Source: Gammaproteobacteria bacterium
GTDB lineage: Bacteria; Pseudomonadota; Gammaproteobacteria; GRL18
DNA length: 60,077 nucleotides
Reading direction: 5' to 3'
NCBI GenBank assembly: GCA_026994225.1
Contig: JALWRI010000081.1
Coordinates: 1 to 60,077, forward strand
Numbering within the stretch: position 1 is the first letter of the stretch; each line of letters starts with the position of its first letter. This document shows positions 56,045-60,077 of the stretch, piece after piece. The position numbers were made by a program, and so were the translations under genes. The notes under the pieces are model-generated. The model was not told the origin of the DNA. It saw nothing but the letters and a program-made list of their open reading frames with translations, and did no database searches.

Positions 56045-57430
56045 ATGCCTTTAAATAGTCTCGTTCTAAAACAATTACACGATATATTTCCGCCTTCTTC
56101 TTTATTCACTAAAGTCTCTGAATGTTGGAACTATGGTTATGACAATAGCCGTCAACATGCCCTACCCGATGCAGTCGTCATTGCTTCGTCACATCAAGAT
56201 ATTTGTGCATTAGCTGCGCTTTGCCATCATCATCATATCCCCCTTACCGTACGTGGGCGTGGTACAGGGACAACAGGTGCAGTCATTCCCGAACAAGGTG
56301 GGATTGTACTCTCTATGGAAAAGATGAATAAAATTATAGAGATTGATACCGCTAATCGTTTTTTACGTGCTGAAACCGGTGTAACCAACCAACAAGTGCA
56401 AATTGCTGCCCAACAACAGGGTTTTTTTTGGCCGCCCGATCCTACTAGCAGTGCTTTTTGTAGTATTGGTGGTAACCTTGCCTATAATTCAGCCGGCCCT
56501 CGTGCAGTAAAATATGGTACTCCACGAGAAAATACACTCGGTTTACGCTGTGTTACGGCTCAAGGTAATAGTTTACAAACAGGAACATGCACCACTAAGG
56601 GAGTAGTCGGCTATGATTTAACCCGTCTATTGATTGGTTCAGAAGGGACACTTGCTATCATTACCGAAGCAACATTGAAACTGACACCCTTACCAGAATG
56701 TAAACGTACCTTACAGGTGATGTATAAACATATCGAAGGTGCAACACAAGCAGTCAGCGATATTATGGCACAAGCTATTATACCTTGTGCCTTAGAATTT
56801 ATTGATAAACAAGCCATTGACATGATAAGAGATTATGCTCAAACTCCCTTACATAAAGATGCACAGGCCATGTTAATGATTGAAGTAGATGGTAGTCAAC
56901 ATGCTATTGATGCAGCCGTACAAACTCTAGTTAACATTGCACAAAATGCTTCTTGTTTAGAACTCCATACCGCAGAAACAGAACAACAAGTACAACAATT
57001 ATGGAAAATACGCAAAGCATTATCCCCTGCTTTGCGTAAGATTGCACCAAAAAAAATTAATGAAGATGTAGTTGTACCCGTATCACACATCCCAACACTA
57101 ATTCAAAAACTGGCCTTGCTGGCTGAAAAATACCATATTCGCATTGTGAATTTTGGTCATGCGGGAAATGGTAATATTCATGTCAATTTACTCATCAATC
57201 CTGATGATCCAGATCAACTACAGCGTGCAGAAGCCTGTTTAGATGAAGTCTTTACTACTGTTTTATCATTACGAGGCAGTTTATCTGGTGAACACGGTAT
57301 TGGAATAGAAAAACGCCCCTTTATTGAACGAGAACTCGATCCCACACATTTACAATTAATGGCCGGGATTAAGCAACAATTTGATCCACATAATATACTT
57401 AATCCAGGTAAAATACCTTTTTTACCCTAA
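56045..57430 (+). CDS. GlcD-like FAD-linked oxidase
   Basis: 461 residues. FAD-binding type 4 domain (VVIASSHQDICALAALCH, VRGRGTGTTGAVIPEQGG, and ETGVTNQQVQIAAQQQGFFW) and a C-terminal FAD-oxidase domain with FGHAGNGNIHVNLLINP and GSLSGEHGIGIEKRPF. This is the glycolate oxidase GlcD/D-lactate dehydrogenase family; the actual 2-hydroxyacid is unknown. It starts 3 bases after diaA and ends 143 bases before the hsdM gene, closing the housekeeping block. Confidence 0.88.
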   Translation: MPLNSLVLKQLHDIFPPSSLFTKVSECWNYGYDNSRQHALPDAVVIASSHQDICALAALCHHHHIPLTVRGRGTGTTGAVIPEQGGIVLSMEKMNKIIEIDTANRFLRAETGVTNQQVQIAAQQQGFFWPPDPTSSAFCSIGGNLAYNSAGPRAVKYGTPRENTLGLRCVTAQGNSLQTGTCTTKGVVGYDLTRLLIGSEGTLAIITEATLKLTPLPECKRTLQVMYKHIEGATQAVSDIMAQAIIPCALEFIDKQAIDMIRDYAQTPLHKDAQAMLMIEVDGSQHAIDAAVQTLVNIAQNASCLELHTAETEQQVQQLWKIRKALSPALRKIAPKKINEDVVVPVSHIPTLIQKLALLAEKYHIRIVNFGHAGNGNIHVNLLINPDDPDQLQRAEACLDEVFTTVLSLRGSLSGEHGIGIEKRPFIERELDPTHLQLMAGIKQQFDPHNILNPGKIPFLP

Positions 57431-57498
57431 ACCTACTTTAGGCTATTTGCAATCTGAGGTTGGATCGCTAAATTTCAAAAATATTTGAAATATCCCTG

Positions 57499-57518
57499 TT
57501 TTGTGCAAAACTTGGTTG
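57499..57518 (+). promoter_or_regulatory. Palindromic operator copy 1, upstream of hsdM
   Basis: TTTTGTGCAAAA (57499-57510) followed by CTTGGTTG. The TTTTG and CAAAA halves form an inverted repeat around TG. It has a near-identical second copy 46 bases downstream (57545-57564, CATGGTTG tail), close to the hsdM start. Confidence 0.6.
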
Positions 57519-57544
57519 ACAGTACCTTTATGAATATTATATTG

Positions 57545-57564
57545 TTTTGTGCAAAACATGGTTG
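57545..57564 (+). promoter_or_regulatory. Palindromic operator copy 2, overlapping the hsdM leader
   Basis: TTTTGTGCAAAA (57545-57556) followed by CATGGTTG, matching 19 of 20 bases of copy 1. It ends only 9 bases before the hsdM ATG and covers the region just before the GGAG ribosome site, so a bound protein would block translation or transcription start. Confidence 0.6.
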
Positions 57565-57573
57565 GAGTCAAAT

Positions 57574-59598
57574 ATGACAGAATTTACTGGTTCAGCTGCT
57601 TCCCAGGCTGACTTTATCTGGAAAAATGCTGAAGACCTATGGGGGGATTTCAAGCATACAGATTTTGGCAAAATTATTTTGCCTTTTACTTTACTGCGTC
57701 GTCCGGAGTGTGTATTAGAGCCAACTCGTGAAGCAGTACAGGAAGCGAATAAAAATTTTAAAGACTCAGACATCGATCTTGACCTTATTTTGCGTCAAAC
57801 CACTGAATATCCCTTCTATAACACTTCTGAATATTCACTTGAAACGCTTGGCAGTACCAAAACCCGTCAAAATCTTGAAGATTACATTACTCACTTTTCC
57901 GATAATGCACGGGTTATTTTTGAAGAATTCGAGTTCACCAATACCATTATTCGATTAGATAAAGCCGGTTTGCTCTATAAAATCTGTAATAACTTTGCCG
58001 GAGTGGAGCTTCATCCGGATGTCGTACCGGATCGAGTGATGAGCAATATCTATGAACACCTTATCCGCCGCTTTGGTTCAGAAGTTAATGAGGGGGCCGA
58101 GGACTTTATGACCCCCCGTGACATCGTACACCTGGCAACCGCATTAATACTTGATCCAGATGATAAGTTGTTTGAAGACAATCCAGGTTTGATCAGAACC
58201 CTGTATGATCCAACTTGTGGTACAGGCGGGTTTCTGACCGATGCAATGAATCATGTGAGTGAGTACAGTAATCATTACAAAATCCCACCTGTACTGGTAC
58301 CGCATGGACAGGAGCTTGAACCAGAAACTCATGCTGTATGTGTTGCCGGTATGCTAATCCGGCGTTTAGAATCCGATCCGGGGCGTGACCTATCTAAAAA
58401 TATAAAGTGGGGAAGCACCCTTTCCAATGATCAATTTGCCAATGAGCGATTTCATTACTGCCTGTCCAATCCTCCTTTTGGAAAAAAATGGGAAAAAGAC
58501 AAAAATGCGGTAGAAGCGGAACACAAATTGGGGGCATTGGGTCGATTTGCCCCTGGTTTACCGCGCATCAATGATGGCTCTATGCTGTTTCTGATGCACC
58601 TTGCCAGTAAACTGGAAACACCCAAAAATGGCGGTGGTCGTGCAGCGATTGTTTTATCGGGTTCCCCCTTGTTTAATGGTGGGGCTGGCTCTGGTGAATC
58701 CGAGATCCGTCGCTGGCTATTGGAAAACGATCGGGTTGAAGCGATTGTGGCGATGCCAACTGATATTTTCTTCAGGACGAATATTGCGACTTATCTTTGG
58801 ATCCTTTCTAATAAAAAGCCTTCAAACCGACAAGGAAAAGTTCAGCTTATTAATGCAACCGGGCTGTGGTCGCCAATCAAAAATGAAGGGAACAAGCGCA
58901 GAATGATTAACGATGATCATCGTCATCAGATCCTGGAGATTTATGCAGCCGCTGAAAATAATGCCCTGTCCAAAATGGTTGACTATCGAACATTTGCTTA
59001 TCGCCGGATTAAAGTACTCCGCCCTCTGAGAATGGTGCTGGTACTGAATGAGGAAAGGCTTATTCATCTTGAAGATGAGAAAGTCTGGAAGAAACTCTCA
59101 CCCAAACTTAAAGCATTTTGGCTGAAACAACTTGAGCCGTACAAAAACAGTGTTCAGAAATACCAGTGGGCTGAAGCGTTTGTCAAAAACACGGCCAAAA
59201 CGGATGAAGCCAGGGTACTGAAAATCAAGCCAAACAAAACCCTGATTAAAACCCTGATTAATGTGTTTGGAGAAAAAGACCCTGAAGGTGAACCGGTTAC
59301 AAATGCCAATGGTGATTTTGTGCCGGATACGGAATTAACGGATTATGAGAATGTCCCTTATCTGGAAGATATCAGGGATTATTTTGCCCGTGAAGTCCTG
59401 CCTCATGTTCCAGATGCCTATATTGATGAAGGTTTTACGGATGATAAAGACAAGGAAACTGGACGAGTGGGCTATGAAATCAACTTTAATCGCTTTTTCT
59501 ATCAATATCAGCCACCTCGAAAACTGGAGGATATTGATGCAGAACTCAAAGCGGTAGAAGCTGATATTGCGGCGCTTTTGGCAAAAGTGGCTGAATAA
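57574..59598 (+). CDS. hsdM: Type I restriction-modification methyltransferase subunit HsdM
   Basis: 674 residues from ATG 57574, with GGAG about 7 bases upstream; the nearer in-frame upstream TTG is less likely. N-terminal HsdM helical domain (FIWKNAEDLWGDFKHTDFGK). SAM-binding motif I DPTCGTGGFL at 212-221 and the adenine-methyltransferase motif NPPF at 299-302. The C-terminal 150 residues form a longer tail than in EcoKI-type HsdM, ending in a coiled coil (ELKAVEADIAALLAKV). Codon use is richer in G and C than in the genes to the left. hsdS and hsdR are expected beyond the Abi gene. Confidence 0.93.
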   Translation: MTEFTGSAASQADFIWKNAEDLWGDFKHTDFGKIILPFTLLRRPECVLEPTREAVQEANKNFKDSDIDLDLILRQTTEYPFYNTSEYSLETLGSTKTRQNLEDYITHFSDNARVIFEEFEFTNTIIRLDKAGLLYKICNNFAGVELHPDVVPDRVMSNIYEHLIRRFGSEVNEGAEDFMTPRDIVHLATALILDPDDKLFEDNPGLIRTLYDPTCGTGGFLTDAMNHVSEYSNHYKIPPVLVPHGQELEPETHAVCVAGMLIRRLESDPGRDLSKNIKWGSTLSNDQFANERFHYCLSNPPFGKKWEKDKNAVEAEHKLGALGRFAPGLPRINDGSMLFLMHLASKLETPKNGGGRAAIVLSGSPLFNGGAGSGESEIRRWLLENDRVEAIVAMPTDIFFRTNIATYLWILSNKKPSNRQGKVQLINATGLWSPIKNEGNKRRMINDDHRHQILEIYAAAENNALSKMVDYRTFAYRRIKVLRPLRMVLVLNEERLIHLEDEKVWKKLSPKLKAFWLKQLEPYKNSVQKYQWAEAFVKNTAKTDEARVLKIKPNKTLIKTLINVFGEKDPEGEPVTNANGDFVPDTELTDYENVPYLEDIRDYFAREVLPHVPDAYIDEGFTDDKDKETGRVGYEINFNRFFYQYQPPRKLEDIDAELKAVEADIAALLAKVAE

Positions 59599-59659
59599 TG
59601 ATCAGATACAAACGGACTCAATGTAAAACAACGACTGGAAAATCTTACCGGTTTTGTAC

Positions 59660-59665
59660 TATAAT
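59660..59665 (+). promoter_or_regulatory. TATAAT box before the candidate RNA
   Basis: A perfect TATAAT at 59660-59665. A convincing -35 is not seen at the expected distance. The predicted start, near 59672, is about 7 bases before the first arm of the hairpin at 59679. Confidence 0.5.
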
Positions 59666-59671
59666 GTTTAT

Positions 59672-59728
59672 TAACAACACCCCCCACGCCTCTCAACGAT
59701 GCGCACCATGGGGGGTTACTTATTTTGG
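59672..59728 (+). ncRNA. Candidate abiF-type structured RNA
   Basis: Between hsdM and the Abi gene lies a hairpin: ACCCCCCA (59679-59686) pairs perfectly with TGGGGGGT (59709-59716). Inside it CGC (59687-59689) can pair with GCG (59701-59703), leaving CACCA as a bulge. A TATAAT lies about 14 bases upstream of the first arm and a T-rich stretch (TTACTTATTTT) follows the second arm, so a discrete RNA of about 55 bases is plausible. A conserved structured RNA (the abiF motif) is known upstream of Abi_2/AbiF genes; I recall this from the literature and could not check the sequence against its covariance model. Confidence 0.55.
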
Positions 59729-59740
59729 GCAGGTGGTTTT

Positions 59741-60077
59741 GTGAAATACAACAAACCACCCCTTTCAGTTGATGCACAAATCCGCCAACTTCAACAACGC
59801 GGCATGCTTATTGATGATCACGCCCTGGCTTCTCACTACCTCCAGCACCTTAATTATTATCGCCTGGCCGGTTACTGGTTGCCTTTTGAAGCCGATCACA
59901 ACACCCACCCATTCAAACAAGACACCATATTTGCACAAATCCTAAGCCTGTATGTCTTTGACCGACAGTTACGATTACTGATTCGGGAATTTACCTTTAC
60001 CTTTAAAATACCCAGAAAACGACCAGCAGACTTATTGTCTGTATTTAATCTGCAAGCCAGCCGGAAAATTTACAATA
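59741..60077 (+). CDS. Abi_2/AbiF-type abortive infection protein, 5' part
   Basis: Open to the right edge, 112 codons in view. GTG 59741 starts MKYNKPPLSVDAQIRQLQQR, followed by YLQHLNYYRLAGYWLPFEAD and ILSLYVFDRQLRLLIR, all hallmarks of Abi_2 (AbiD/AbiF) proteins. After that the usual AIERIEV helix does not appear; instead the frame reads FTFTFKIPRKRPADLLSVFN. This may be a natural variant or a fusion after a deletion; the window ends before it can be decided. The HEPN-type RxxxxH motif expected further on is out of view. Located in a type I restriction locus, a normal home for such genes. Confidence 0.7.
   Translation, partial: MKYNKPPLSVDAQIRQLQQRGMLIDDHALASHYLQHLNYYRLAGYWLPFEADHNTHPFKQDTIFAQILSLYVFDRQLRLLIREFTFTFKIPRKRPADLLSVFNLQASRKIYN

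Noticed and set aside
59508-59777. 89-codon minus-strand frame across the hsdM end and hairpin
   Set aside because: It is antisense to hsdM and to the hairpin and shows no family features.
1-60077. CRISPR array, rRNA or tRNA genes
   Set aside because: No regularly spaced repeats and no conserved RNA gene sequences were found on reading either strand.

Overview
The window is chromosomal DNA from an AT-rich gammaproteobacterium. The evidence is gene order and protein families: aspS-yebC-ruvCAB-ybgC-tolQRA runs in the Pseudomonas-like order, rsmI-lpoA-yraN-diaA runs as in Escherichia coli, pilS-pilR-pilA is intact, and the stator genes look like PomAB (sodium-type) rather than E. coli MotAB. 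The species cannot be named from sequence alone. The respiratory molybdoenzyme cluster would fit a Thiotrichales-like or other environmental lineage, but that is a guess.

Layout. 1-9.8 kb, all on the minus strand: a PomA/PomB stator pair with a PilZ protein, then fmdB-aspS-yebC-ruvC-ruvA-ruvB-ybgC-tolQ-tolR-tolA (tolA runs off the left edge). 9.9-14.7 kb, plus strand: a short-chain dehydrogenase, a decayed methyltransferase, and a surface-glycan set (GT2 glycosyltransferase, TMTC-like GT-C/TPR protein, flippase-like membrane protein). 14.8-21.2 kb, minus strand: clpB, an acyltransferase, def, a GcvR-like ACT protein, pgeF and rluD. 21.5-22.3 kb: bamD. 22.3-29.5 kb: a broken GT-C gene, two more TMTC-like paralogues in tandem, a nucleotide-sugar dehydrogenase and nadE. 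29.6-33.3 kb: an unrecognised coiled-coil membrane protein, an exported Sm-like small protein, an orphan solute-binding lipoprotein and a PP0621-like zinc-ribbon protein. 33.3-37.7 kb: pilS-pilR-pilA and a second pilin. 37.7-44.2 kb: two large polytopic membrane proteins, a WecE-type aminotransferase, a hexapeptide acyltransferase and a GT2 polyprenyl-phosphate-type glycosyltransferase. 45.0-52.2 kb: a nitrate-reductase-like molybdoenzyme, a fused ferredoxin/DmsC-like anchor subunit, and RavA/ViaA homologues. 52.2-57.4 kb: rsmI, lpoA, yraN, diaA/gmhA and a GlcD-like FAD oxidase. From about 57.4 kb to the right edge: the start of a defence island with hsdM, a candidate structured RNA and an Abi_2-type gene cut by the window end.

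How it works together. The left block is housekeeping (envelope Tol system, Holliday-junction resolution, translation, flagellar motor). Three separate clusters make or attach glycans. One lies directly downstream of the type IV pilin gene, and PilA ends in Cys-Pro-Gly-Ser, so pilin glycosylation is a plausible use. The molybdoenzyme, its fused Fe-S/membrane anchor and RavA/ViaA look like one unit: an electron-transfer complex with its own ATPase/VWA assembly factor.

The most unusual spots are the compact hairpin with its own TATAAT box just before the Abi_2 gene (a candidate abiF-type RNA), the RavA/ViaA coupling to a molybdoenzyme with a fused B-C subunit, three TMTC-like paralogues with a broken GT-C gene abutting the middle one, and a twice-repeated palindromic operator in front of hsdM. 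No tRNA, rRNA, CRISPR array or intact insertion sequence was seen.
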